Below, in pieces: positions 47,210-56,523 of a stretch of 64,000 bases of DNA. The stretch covers positions 28,579-92,578 of the forward strand of contig JACZUI010000004.1 in assembly GCA_022573225.1 (NCBI GenBank). The letters are read 5' to 3'. Origin of the DNA: Acidobacteriota bacterium (GTDB lineage: Bacteria > Actinomycetota > Acidimicrobiia > Spongiisociales > ZC4RG35). A program made the position numbers and the translations under genes. The stretch's first letter is position 1. Each line of letters opens with the position of its first letter. The notes beneath the pieces were generated by a model. It was not told the DNA's origin and searched no databases. It saw only the letters and a list, made by a program, of their open reading frames with translations.

Positions 47210-48469
47210 TCAGCGGATAGCCACCAGCCTGAGGAGAGCGTTGGTTGTGGTCACATAAACCTCGCCGCCGCCATCGACTCCAAACCCGGTCACCCGGCCC
47301 GGCACTCCGACGTCGTCCGTCCAGTCGCGCCGATCCACAGCTTCACCTTCCTCGAACCGGAAACTTCGTAGATACCCGCCGCAATAGTCGGAATAGAGGT
47401 AGAACCCGTCGAGCTCGGGGATGAGCTGTCCCCGATACACCACTCCTCCGGTTATGGAGCATGTACCGGCGTCGGCATGACTCACCTCGACCACCGGGAG
47501 AACGGTCCCGGACGGGTCGCAGCCAGAGCTCGGGTTGAAGCAGTGCAGCCCCTCGGTGATCGGCCAGCCATAGTTGATGCCGGAGACGAAGGCCGCAACC
47601 GATACCTCCTCGTATATGTTCTGGCCGACATCGGCGATGTAGATGAGGTCGTCTTCGATCCAGAACCGCCACGGATTCCTCAGTCCATAGGCGAACAGGG
47701 TCGGGTCGGGGTCACCGACGATTGAGAGGGTGACAATCCCGCCCAGCAATGTGTCGGTGTTCTGGCCGTTGCCAAAGCCGTCGCCGGCGCCCCCGCCGTC
47801 CCCCAGTCCTACATACAGGGTGCCTCCGATCAGTTGGATCATCCCCCCGTTGTGGTTGCCGGCCGGCTGGTCGACCCTGAGGAGGATCCGCTCACTGTCC
47901 GCATCGGCCAATGTCGGAGTATCGAAGCGGAACTCGGACACCACGGTGTCGCCGTCGCCGTCCGAGTAGTGGAGATAGAAGAACTCGGCGTCTTCGGACT
48001 CAGAGTCTTCGGACTCAGAGTCTTCGGACTCAGATTCTTCGGAGAGCGCGATCGAGAGGAGTCCCTGCTCTCCCGAGTCGCGAACCCGATTGGAGATGTC
48101 CAGGACCGGAGTCTCACCAATCTCGCCGTCCTGAAAGGCCCAGACCCTGCCATCTTTGGTGATGACGTATGAGATCGAACCCCCCGGGCGTGCCGTCAGC
48201 TGAATCGGGAAGTCGAGATCGGCGACCTTCTCGTATCCGAGGGCCGAGAGCTCTGCCAGAGGCAAGGTGGTCGAATCAGCCACGGTGGTCGAGGTCGTCG
48301 GAGTCATACCGCCGGTATTAACAGTCGATGTCGTTGCAGATGTCGTTGCAGAAGTCGTCGCAGATGTCGTCGCAGACGGGAGCGGCGTAGTCGTGGTGGC
48401 CAGGTCGGCCTGGGGTGCGCACGCGGACACGAGGAGAACAGCGATAAGGAGCCATCGAGGCATGGTCAT
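47210..48469 (-). CDS. PQQ-dependent sugar dehydrogenase (GSDH/YliI-like) lipoprotein
   Basis: Lipobox LLVSACAP; DISNRVRDSGEQGLLSIAL; QPAGNHNGGMIQL; YGLRNPWRFWIEDDLIYIADVGQNIYEEV. Confidence 0.88.
   Translation of the reverse strand: MTMPRWLLIAVLLVSACAPQADLATTTTPLPSATTSATTSATTSATTSTVNTGGMTPTTSTTVADSTTLPLAELSALGYEKVADLDFPIQLTARPGGSISYVITKDGRVWAFQDGEIGETPVLDISNRVRDSGEQGLLSIALSEESESEDSESEDSESEDAEFFYLHYSDGDGDTVVSEFRFDTPTLADADSERILLRVDQPAGNHNGGMIQLIGGTLYVGLGDGGGAGDGFGNGQNTDTLLGGIVTLSIVGDPDPTLFAYGLRNPWRFWIEDDLIYIADVGQNIYEEVSVAAFVSGINYGWPITEGLHCFNPSSGCDPSGTVLPVVEVSHADAGTCSITGGVVYRGQLIPELDGFYLYSDYCGGYLRSFRFEEGEAVDRRDWTDDVGVPGRVTGFGVDGGGEVYVTTTNALLRLVAIR
47991..48035. repeat. 15-bp in-frame tandem repeat (x3) encoding SESED repeats
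   Basis: TCTTCGGACTCAGAG x2 + TCTTCGGACTCAGAT. Confidence 0.95.
48327..48374. repeat. 12-bp in-frame tandem repeat (x4) encoding (TSAT)n
   Basis: GATGTCGTTGCA x2, GAAGTCGTCGCA, GATGTCGTCGCA. Confidence 0.95.
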
Positions 48470-48535
48470 CAGGTTATGTCGTCTCATGGATGGCTTGACA
48501 GACCACAGTCACGCTGCATTAGCGTCTTGCTGGCA

Positions 48536-49873
48536 GTGACCAGCCCGGCCCCCAATGATCCACGAATCATCTTTGGCTGGGCGATGTATGACTGGGCCAA
48601 CTCGGCATACATCACCACCTTCGGTGCAATCGTCGCTGCGTTTTTCACCGGGGTTATCGTGCCCGAGGACGGGTTCAATGGCCTTTCCGGCGAGACGCTG
48701 TGGTCTCTGGTGGTCTCCATCGGCGCGATGATCCTGTTTCTGTGGATGCCGGTGCTCGGCGCCATTGCCGACTTCACTTCGGCCAAGAGGAAGTTCCTAC
48801 GAGCCTTCGCATGGGTCGGTGCCCTCACCACCATCGCCCTGCCATTCGTGCCCGACGGAGCGGTCATCACCTTCCTGCTCGTGGTTCTCATCACCCAGAT
48901 CGGCTTCGTCGCGGGCAATGTGTTCTACGACGGGTTCTTGCCGATCATCAGCACCGACGACACCATCGACCAGGTCTCGTCCAAGGGGTTCGCCTTCGGC
49001 TACCTCGGCGGTGGCGTCTACGTGCTCCTGGCACTCGTGCTGATAATGCTCAGCGGTGACGAGAGCGTGACCGGTCTCAGCGAATCGACTGCGGCGAGAT
49101 TCGCGATAGCCGGCGCCGGCGTCTGGTGGCTGGTGTTCACCTCCGTGGCGCTACGTCGCCTGCCTGCGGACGGAGAACCCCAGGCCCTACCCGAGGAGGC
49201 TGGATCGGGCTCGGTCTGGCTGGGCTACGCCCGACTCGGGTTCAGGCGCACCCTGGCCACTGGCAGGAAACTTCTCGGATTCCGCCATGTCCTGCTGTTC
49301 ATCGTCGCTTTCTTCTTCTACAACGATGCCGTCAATACGGTGATCGTCGTCACCGGCGCCTATGCGGCCGGAACACTCGAACTGGCCACCACCGAGATAA
49401 TCATCACGTTCTTGATCGTTCAGTTCGTCGCTTTCGGCGGCGCGCTCCTGTTTGGATGGATCGCCGGCCATCTGGGCGCCAAACCGACGATCATGATCAC
49501 CCTCGTCATCTGGATCGGCATCGCAGTGGCAGGGTTTCTCCTCCCCACCGGCGAAGCCCTCCCCCTATACGCACTCGGCTTCGTGGTCGGTTTGGTGCTC
49601 GGAGGAGTGCAGGCGTTGTCGCGATCCCTCTACGGAAGCATGATCCCCGAGGAAGCCTCGGCCGAGTTCTACGGGTTCTTCACCGTGTTCTCGAAGTTCT
49701 CTGCCATCTGGGGGCCCCTCATCTTCGCCCTGGTGAGCGGGGTGACCGGATCGGGTCGACCGGCGATTCTCTCTGTGGTCGCCTTCCTTGTCATCGGCAT
49801 GGCCATTCTCAGCCGGGTCGATGTCGAAAAGGCGAGGGCGTCACGCGAACGCTGGGTCCTGACCGACTCCTAG
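48536..49873 (+). CDS. UMF1/ATG22-like MFS transporter
   Basis: IFGWAMYDWANSAYITTFGAIVAAFF...; 12 TM pattern; GTG start. Confidence 0.88.
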   Translation: MTSPAPNDPRIIFGWAMYDWANSAYITTFGAIVAAFFTGVIVPEDGFNGLSGETLWSLVVSIGAMILFLWMPVLGAIADFTSAKRKFLRAFAWVGALTTIALPFVPDGAVITFLLVVLITQIGFVAGNVFYDGFLPIISTDDTIDQVSSKGFAFGYLGGGVYVLLALVLIMLSGDESVTGLSESTAARFAIAGAGVWWLVFTSVALRRLPADGEPQALPEEAGSGSVWLGYARLGFRRTLATGRKLLGFRHVLLFIVAFFFYNDAVNTVIVVTGAYAAGTLELATTEIIITFLIVQFVAFGGALLFGWIAGHLGAKPTIMITLVIWIGIAVAGFLLPTGEALPLYALGFVVGLVLGGVQALSRSLYGSMIPEEASAEFYGFFTVFSKFSAIWGPLIFALVSGVTGSGRPAILSVVAFLVIGMAILSRVDVEKARASRERWVLTDS

Positions 49874-49894
49874 AACTGACCCCATGATTGGGAT

Positions 49895-51115
49895 TTAGCC
49901 TGACGCGACGTCCAGTCGCCAGACTTCACCATCGAGGTTGGTCACGAGCAACTCGCCATGCCGGTCGGTGCCGAAGCTGGTGACATTCCCGAGTCTGCCC
50001 AGGTCATCTTGCCAATCTCTGTGGTCGTCGACTATCCCTCCCCGGACAGCGAACGAGCGCACCCAGCCAAGGCAGAAGTCGGCATAGAAATAGTGACCAT
50101 GCAATTCAGGAATTGCCTCACCCCAGTAAACCTCGCCGCCGATTACGGCACATCCGTCGCCTTGGTGAAAGTACTCGAAAACCGGCATCGTGATCCCCTC
50201 GGTATCGCACTCTTCAAGCTCATTGTCGCGGTCATAACAGAGCGTCCCTTCGGTGATGGACCAACCGAAGTTGTGGCCACGATCATTGATCGGGACGATA
50301 TTTATCTCCTCGCTCCCTTCCTGGCCGACGTCCGGGATGATGATCAAACCCTGTCGCGAGTCGATGGAGATCCTCCAGGGGTTGCGGACGCCGTAGGCCC
50401 AGATCTCCGCCATTCCGTCTCCTGAATCGACGAAGAAGTTGTCCGACGGGATCTCGTAGGGAACTCCACCGTCAACACCAACCCGGATGATTGTGGCTTC
50501 GATGTTCTCGGGATTCTGGCCGTTCTTGTCGGGATCACCGATACCCCCGCCATCGCCTATCGACACCCACATGAGGCCATCAGGGGCAAAGGCAATCGAT
50601 CCCGATTGGTGATACTGCCCGTTCACTTGGGGAACCTCCAAGATGAGTCGGAACGACCCGGGGTCGACGCGCCCAGGATCCGAGGAAGCCCTGACCTCGA
50701 CCAATTGAGAGTCGCCCTGGAGGTCTGTGTAGAAGAGGAACCCGCGCCGGTTCTCGGAAAACTCGGGATGAAGCTCAAAGCTCAGCAGACCTTGCTCGTT
50801 GCCCGAGCTGTTCACCCGATCCGAGATGTCGAGAAAAGGCTCCTCCCGAACTGTGCCGCCCTCAACCACGAGAATGCGACCAACTTTCTCCACCACGTAG
50901 AGAAGATCGGAATCAGGATGCGCAGCCACATCTGTGATCGGGCCGAGACCATCGACCACAAGGGTGGATTTGAGGTGGAGGTCCGGCGGTGCCGGAGAGA
51001 CCACAGGAGGCGGGCCGCTATCGGGAACGACGGGTGGCTCGACGATCGACGGTCCCCTGAAGAGAATCTCTGCCGCGAGGATCATCAATCCACCCGCGAG
51101 CAGCCAACGATTCAT
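49895..51115 (-). CDS. PQQ-dependent sugar dehydrogenase (second paralogue)
   Basis: DISDRVNSSGNEQGLLSFELHP; YGVRNPWRISIDSRQGLIIIPDVGQEGSEEINIV; VIGGEVYWGEAIPELHGHYFYADFCLGWVRSF. Confidence 0.88.
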   Translation of the reverse strand: MNRWLLAGGLMILAAEILFRGPSIVEPPVVPDSGPPPVVSPAPPDLHLKSTLVVDGLGPITDVAAHPDSDLLYVVEKVGRILVVEGGTVREEPFLDISDRVNSSGNEQGLLSFELHPEFSENRRGFLFYTDLQGDSQLVEVRASSDPGRVDPGSFRLILEVPQVNGQYHQSGSIAFAPDGLMWVSIGDGGGIGDPDKNGQNPENIEATIIRVGVDGGVPYEIPSDNFFVDSGDGMAEIWAYGVRNPWRISIDSRQGLIIIPDVGQEGSEEINIVPINDRGHNFGWSITEGTLCYDRDNELEECDTEGITMPVFEYFHQGDGCAVIGGEVYWGEAIPELHGHYFYADFCLGWVRSFAVRGGIVDDHRDWQDDLGRLGNVTSFGTDRHGELLVTNLDGEVWRLDVASG

Positions 51116-51189
51116 CTGGCGACGATACGGGTGTTCGACCTGTATGTGATCTTCTACGATGTGCCGGCGCGCCAATGTTGAGGTATGGC

Positions 51190-51399
51190 ATGGGAATCAT
51201 GGACAAGATGAAAGAGCTCCTCGGAACGGCCAAGGAACAAGCGGCCCCCTATGTCGAGAAGTCGAAGGAAGCGGCCGCCGGCGCTGCCGTGAAAGCGGCC
51301 CCTTATGTAGAGAAGACCAGGGACTTTGCCACCGATGCCGCCGACAAGGTGCTGGATGCCTCCCAGGAGGCCGAGTCCGACAGCGCCGAAGAGGAATAG
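51190..51399 (+). CDS. Small LEA/apolipoprotein-like amphipathic repeat protein
   Basis: MGIMDKMKELLGTAKEQ-AAPYVEKSKEAAAGAAVK-AAPYVEKTRDFATDAADK...; internal duplication. Confidence 0.6.
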   Translation: MGIMDKMKELLGTAKEQAAPYVEKSKEAAAGAAVKAAPYVEKTRDFATDAADKVLDASQEAESDSAEEE

Positions 51400-51429
51400 C
51401 AACCTGACCGCCCACTCAACAGACTCCTG

Positions 51430-52605
51430 ATGAACAGAGTTTCCCAACGGCTGGCGCGACTACCCGGCTCGGCAACCATGGCGATCAGCGCACGGGCCCG
51501 AGAGCTCGTCGCCGAAGGACGCGACGTGATCTCGTTTGGCGCCGGGGAGCCCGACTTCGCCACGCCGGAACACATTTCTGCCGCCGCGGCCAGAGCAGCG
51601 CACGACCCGGCCAACCACCACTACACCGCCAACGCCGGCCTCCGGCCGCTGCGTGAAGCGGTGGCGGAGTACACCGCCCACTACTCCAAGGTCGAGGTGG
51701 ACTTCTCCCAGGTGGTCATCACCAACGGCGCCAAGCAGGCCGTCTTCCAGACGTTTGCGGCCCTGCTCGACCCCGGCGACGAGGTGCTGATGCCATCACC
51801 GCATTGGGTGACGTACCCGGCCGGAATCGAGCTCGCCGGAGGGGTTACGGTGCTGGTGCCAACCGGTTCTGACAGCGGATTCAAGGTAACGGTGAAAGAC
51901 CTCGAGGCAGCGCGAACCGAGCGCACCAAACTGTTGGTCTTCGTCTCTCCTTCAAACCCCACGGGGACCGTCTACACCGCCGGGGAAGCTCGGGCGATCG
52001 GTGAATGGGCAGCAGAGAACGACATATGGGTCGTAGCCGACGAGATCTATCAGCGACTTGTCTACTTCTCCGACATCGCTCCTTCGATCGTCTCGGTAAC
52101 CCCGAGATTCGAGAACTGGATTCTCATCAATGGGGTAGCAAAGAGCTATGCGATGACTGGCTGGAGAGTGGGCTGGATGGCGGGGCCGCGGGACATAGTC
52201 GAAGCCGCTGAGCGTCATCAGTCTCACGCCACTTCCAATGTCGCCAACATCGCCCAACAGGCCGCACTTGCAGCCCTTACCGGCCCTCAAGACACGGTCG
52301 ACGAGATGAGGGAGGCGTTCGACTCCCGAAGGAAACTGATGTACTCGCTGGTGTCGAGAATTCCCGGAGTGACTTGTGTCGAGCCGGAGGGAGCCTTCTA
52401 CGTCTTTCCCGATATGACCGGGGCCATGGCGGGGCGTTTCGAAACGTCCATCGATCTTGCAGCAGCCATTCTCGAGGACGCGGACGTGGCGGTGGTGCCC
52501 GGCGATTCATTCGGCGCGCCCGGCTACATCAGGCTGTCATATGCGGTGGGGAAGGACCAGATACAGCAGGGCCTCGACCGGATCGCGCGGCTTCTCGGCG
52601 CGTGA
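51430..52605 (+). CDS. Pyridoxal-phosphate aminotransferase (class I, AspC-like)
   Basis: FGAGEPDFATPEHI; SPSNPTGTVY; NGVAKSYAMTGWRVGWMAGP; GYIRLSYAV. Confidence 0.93.
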   Translation: MNRVSQRLARLPGSATMAISARARELVAEGRDVISFGAGEPDFATPEHISAAAARAAHDPANHHYTANAGLRPLREAVAEYTAHYSKVEVDFSQVVITNGAKQAVFQTFAALLDPGDEVLMPSPHWVTYPAGIELAGGVTVLVPTGSDSGFKVTVKDLEAARTERTKLLVFVSPSNPTGTVYTAGEARAIGEWAAENDIWVVADEIYQRLVYFSDIAPSIVSVTPRFENWILINGVAKSYAMTGWRVGWMAGPRDIVEAAERHQSHATSNVANIAQQAALAALTGPQDTVDEMREAFDSRRKLMYSLVSRIPGVTCVEPEGAFYVFPDMTGAMAGRFETSIDLAAAILEDADVAVVPGDSFGAPGYIRLSYAVGKDQIQQGLDRIARLLGA

Positions 52606-52640
52606 TTGGGTGACTTCGGGGCGGGTTTACACTCGCCCCG

Positions 52641-53717
52641 ATGGACCCAGGCACAACAGCGCGAGCGATGATGCTCGTGGAGCCGCGCCACTTCACTCTC
52701 ACCGAGCTGGCAACCCCGGAACTCGAGGATGGAGGCTGGCTCGCAGTCGAGGCCACCGGTATCTCGGGTGCCGATGTTCAGGTGTGGAAGGGCGACGCCG
52801 CCGACGTACTGTATCCGCTGATACCAGGCCACGAGGTTGTGGGGAGGGTCGCCGAGGCCGGGCCAACGATCCCGTTCCCGGTCGGGACGCGGGTAGTCGT
52901 CGAACCCCGAATCAGATGTGGTGAGTGCCATCGCTGCAAGCAGAACCTGGCCACCTGTGTGCGAAGGAAACCTTCCAATTCCTATGGCTTCATACCCTCC
53001 TCGGAACCGCCGGCACTGTGGGGTGGTCTAGCCGAACTTCTCTACATCGACCCTGCCGCTCGTCTTCACCCGCTCACCGATGATGTGCCCGCCGAGGTCG
53101 GCACATTTGTCCATCCGCTTGCCGCCGGCCACACCTGGGCGGTTGAATTGCCCTCCCTTCAGCCGGGAGAGAACGTTCTCATCTTGGGTCCGGGGCCGCG
53201 AGGTCTGGCATGTCTCATCGCCGCCAAAGTGGCTGGCGCGGGCTGGGTGGGTATCACCGGTCTTACCCATGACAAGGACCGATTGGAGCTGGCCACGCGA
53301 CTCGGTGCCGACCTTGTCATCGACGCCGAGCAGGAGGACGTCGGAGGCGCCATCGCAGGCGCCGTCGGAAGCCGGCCTGACATCGTCGTCGACGTCACTT
53401 CGGACGACCCCGAAGCCGTGTTCACTGCGCTTGACCTCGTCAGGAGCGGGGGTCGGGTCATTCTTGCCTCCACCAAGGGAAACCGGGCCTTCCCGTTCCT
53501 GAGTGACGTTCTGATCGCCAAACAGCTAACAGTCCGCGGGGCGATGGGCGCTACCAGCGTCGGTTACCAGTGGGCCACCAAGCAGCTGGAGACCGATCCC
53601 AGAATCGATGACCTCGTCTCACATCAGTTCCCCCTTTCGGAGTCATCCCGCGCGCTCCAGGCCGCCGCGGGCCTGCTGGGACGCGAAGAGCTGATCTCGG
53701 TGGCAGTCACGTTCTGA
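52641..53717 (+). CDS. Zn-dependent alcohol dehydrogenase (MDR)
   Basis: IPGHEVVGRVAEAG; CGECHRCKQNLATCVRRK; ILGPGPRGLACLIAA. Confidence 0.9.
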   Translation: MDPGTTARAMMLVEPRHFTLTELATPELEDGGWLAVEATGISGADVQVWKGDAADVLYPLIPGHEVVGRVAEAGPTIPFPVGTRVVVEPRIRCGECHRCKQNLATCVRRKPSNSYGFIPSSEPPALWGGLAELLYIDPAARLHPLTDDVPAEVGTFVHPLAAGHTWAVELPSLQPGENVLILGPGPRGLACLIAAKVAGAGWVGITGLTHDKDRLELATRLGADLVIDAEQEDVGGAIAGAVGSRPDIVVDVTSDDPEAVFTALDLVRSGGRVILASTKGNRAFPFLSDVLIAKQLTVRGAMGATSVGYQWATKQLETDPRIDDLVSHQFPLSESSRALQAAAGLLGREELISVAVTF

Positions 53718-53766
53718 GGGCCCTTTTCTTCCAACCGGGTGTGATCTCCCGATCAGCTCATCCTTG

Positions 53767-54729
53767 TCAACCCTCACGTTCCCCGGCCATGAGGTGGTTT
53801 TCGACCGCATAGGGAATTGGCAGATCACGAACCTCGGCCGGACCGCGAACCATGCGACGACCGATCTCGGCAAACCAGGTGTCGTTGGCAAAGGCCCACG
53901 GCCAGGCTTTGATGCCCGCTCTTGCCCCGACCATGGCTCCGACGATCGCCCCCAGTGCGCTCCCCCCGATCCGGGCCGCCTGCTCCACGGGGAGATGGTC
54001 TCTCTTTGCGACTGGAGCAGCGAGGAGCAAGCCTGCCTTGATGAGATCCCATGGGCGGCGGTGGGCGTCTCCACCGACCGCGGCGAAGGTCTCTTCGCCA
54101 TTTTCGATCCCCAGCAGGTCGGTCATCTCCGCGAGTTCTGCAACAGCAGCCTCGGCAGCCTTCGAGTTGACGACAGCGTGGTCTGAGACCAGCAGGTCCA
54201 GCAGCGGCTCAACCGCTTCGCGGACACCGACAATCAGATCGCGGCCTGATTGTCCAAAGCACGACGCCGCCACAGCCGATGCCACAACTCCCCCGCCAAG
54301 AATCGTCACCGCGTCCGCGTGAAACAACATTCCGAGTTCGAACACCTCGGCTCGCAGCTTCTCAGGCTCCTTCCGATTGACTACACCTAGAGGCACGGAG
54401 CGAGGTCCCGGATCGATCGAGGCATCGGTGTCGGGGACTGGTCGGCCCGCGGCAGCACGGTCCAGCCACACCCGAAATTGGGGGCTGACCGCTCGATAGA
54501 CCGGATCCTCGTCGTGTGCGCCATCGAGTTCACGGATGGCGTCGACAAGTAGGGTCGGATTCAGGCGGCCGTGCTCGATCAGGTGGTACGCGATCACAGT
54601 TGCCTGTTCGGTGTAGGCCGAGTAGCCAAGCTCCCAGGCGCCCCCGGCCGTGTCTCCCGCCGCCATCCCCAACATGACGCCGTCGCCCTCCCCGGCAACC
54701 AGTGAATAGCGGGATGCTGATTCGTCCAC
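53767..54729 (-). CDS. ADP-ribosylglycohydrolase (DraG)-family protein, possibly degenerate
   Basis: GVMLGMAAGDTAGGAWE N-terminal motif; C-term ARIGGSALGAIVGAMVGARAGIKAWP in place of canonical GGDTDT... Confidence 0.75.
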   Translation of the reverse strand: MDESASRYSLVAGEGDGVMLGMAAGDTAGGAWELGYSAYTEQATVIAYHLIEHGRLNPTLLVDAIRELDGAHDEDPVYRAVSPQFRVWLDRAAAGRPVPDTDASIDPGPRSVPLGVVNRKEPEKLRAEVFELGMLFHADAVTILGGGVVASAVAASCFGQSGRDLIVGVREAVEPLLDLLVSDHAVVNSKAAEAAVAELAEMTDLLGIENGEETFAAVGGDAHRRPWDLIKAGLLLAAPVAKRDHLPVEQAARIGGSALGAIVGAMVGARAGIKAWPWAFANDTWFAEIGRRMVRGPAEVRDLPIPYAVENHLMAGEREG

Positions 54730-54764
54730 GTCGGGGGAGATTACATCTGTACTGTCGCCGGTTC

Positions 54765-55682
54765 ATGGATCGAATAGTCGTGATTGCCAATCCGGCCGCA
54801 TCCCAATTCACAGGGGGGTCACACCGGGACGTCATGGCGACCCTGGACCGGGTCGCCCGTGTCGAGGCCGTGTGGCCGGAGTCCGCAGCTGAAGCCACCG
54901 GCCGGGCGGCTGAGGAGGCCGCGGCGGAAGCGGACATTGTGGTCGCGATGGGTGGTGACGGAATGGTTCACCATGTCTCCCAAGGTCTGGTCGGGACCGA
55001 GACCGCGCTAGGCATAATCCCGGTCGGCACCACCAATGTGTTGGCCCGGCTGCTCAAGATCCCCTCCAAGCCAACCAAAGCGGCCCGATTGCTTGCGTCC
55101 GATCTGGTCCCGAGACGTCTTGGCGTGGCCAGGATGAAGCTGTTCCGGGGTACCACCGAGACGCTCCACTACGCAATGTTTTCCTGCGGATTCGGGTTGG
55201 ACGCGGCGGTTGTCATGAAGGCTGACAAGGATCCCTACCGAAAATACCGATTCGGGTCGCTCCATTACCTCAATGCCGCCCTCGGCGTGGCGCTGACCGA
55301 ATTTCCCAATCGGCTACCACACGTCAGCCTCGTCGCCGACGGGCGGGAGAGCCTCTCCACCGCGGCGCTGATCCAGTTCAGGTCGATCTACACGTACTTT
55401 GGGAAGATCCCTCTGAGACTGGCCCCAGGGCGACCCGAACCGATGACGTCGCTGACAATTGGCCGCCTTCCCCGCCATCGCATCCCTCAGATCGCGGCTG
55501 CGGTCTTCGCCGGGCGGGATCTGGGCTCGATAGACGATTTCGAGACCTGGACCGGGGTCAACCGGATCGAGGCCAAAGCCGACCCCCCGGTTGCGGCCCA
55601 GGCCGACGGCGAAGCGCTCGGAATGGTTGACGGCGGCGTTGTGGACTGGTATCCCGACTCCGTCCTGGTAATCGCCTCTTAG
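54765..55682 (+). CDS. Diacylglycerol kinase-family lipid kinase
   Basis: IVVIANPAAS; DIVVAMGGDGMVHHVSQGLVGTETALGIIPVGTTNVLARLL. Confidence 0.92.
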   Translation: MDRIVVIANPAASQFTGGSHRDVMATLDRVARVEAVWPESAAEATGRAAEEAAAEADIVVAMGGDGMVHHVSQGLVGTETALGIIPVGTTNVLARLLKIPSKPTKAARLLASDLVPRRLGVARMKLFRGTTETLHYAMFSCGFGLDAAVVMKADKDPYRKYRFGSLHYLNAALGVALTEFPNRLPHVSLVADGRESLSTAALIQFRSIYTYFGKIPLRLAPGRPEPMTSLTIGRLPRHRIPQIAAAVFAGRDLGSIDDFETWTGVNRIEAKADPPVAAQADGEALGMVDGGVVDWYPDSVLVIAS

Positions 55683-56488
55683 TCGTTGCGCTGATGCACG
55701 GTGAGCTGGGGGAACGGGATCTCGATGCCCTCGGCATCGAATCGATTCTTGATCCGACGCAACGCCTCGCGCCGCACCGACCACCGTTCCACTGCAACGG
55801 TCGTCAAACGAGCACGAATCACCACAGAGGAGTCTCCGAGCTCGTTGACGCCAAGCATCTCGGCCGGCCCCCGAATCTTTGAGCCCCAATCGGGATCCTC
55901 TCCCAGGTTCTGAAGCTCATCGAGCATGACCGACATTGCGTGATCGATATCTGCGGAGTACGCCACACCAATATTGAGAACGGGCTGGGCGAAGACGCTG
56001 GTGTAGTTCGAGGAGAGAGTGATCTGGCCGTTGGAAATGTAGTGAACGACCCCTTCGTGATCTCTGAGGACGGTTACCCGAAATTGAATGTCCTGCACCG
56101 ATCCCGTCGTCCCGGCGATGGTGACGATGTCACCGATGTGGTATTGGTCTTCGGCGAGGATGAAGAACCCGGCAAGCACATCCTTGACCACGTCTTGAGC
56201 ACCGAACCCGATCGCGGCGGCAAAGATCGTTCCCAGAGCGAGGAAGGGAGCAATGCTCAGGCCCCAGATCCCGAAGACAATCAGGACGGAAGTCACGACC
56301 AGCACGGCCAGGATCACCCTCCGAACCATCAGCCAAAGGGTGGCGGCTCGGGCCCCCCGCTCCGGGCCTTTCGCTTCGAGTCGCGCGACGAAGCGGCGAC
56401 CAGCCCAGAGGGCGATCAGGTAGGCGACCAACGTCAGAATCAGGACGATGCCGGTTTGTATCAGCGGGGTGTAGTTGATGTCCTCCAT
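55679..56488 (-). CDS. MscS-family mechanosensitive channel
   Basis: LALGTIFAAAIGFGAQDVVKDVLAGFFILAEDQYHIGDIVTIAGTTGSVQDIQFRVTVLRDHEG. Confidence 0.93.
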   Translation of the reverse strand: MEDINYTPLIQTGIVLILTLVAYLIALWAGRRFVARLEAKGPERGARAATLWLMVRRVILAVLVVTSVLIVFGIWGLSIAPFLALGTIFAAAIGFGAQDVVKDVLAGFFILAEDQYHIGDIVTIAGTTGSVQDIQFRVTVLRDHEGVVHYISNGQITLSSNYTSVFAQPVLNIGVAYSADIDHAMSVMLDELQNLGEDPDWGSKIRGPAEMLGVNELGDSSVVIRARLTTVAVERWSVRREALRRIKNRFDAEGIEIPFPQLTVHQRND

Positions 56489-56523
56489 GACGGTGCGAGC
56501 GTAATGGTTTCCATCGTTGGGCC

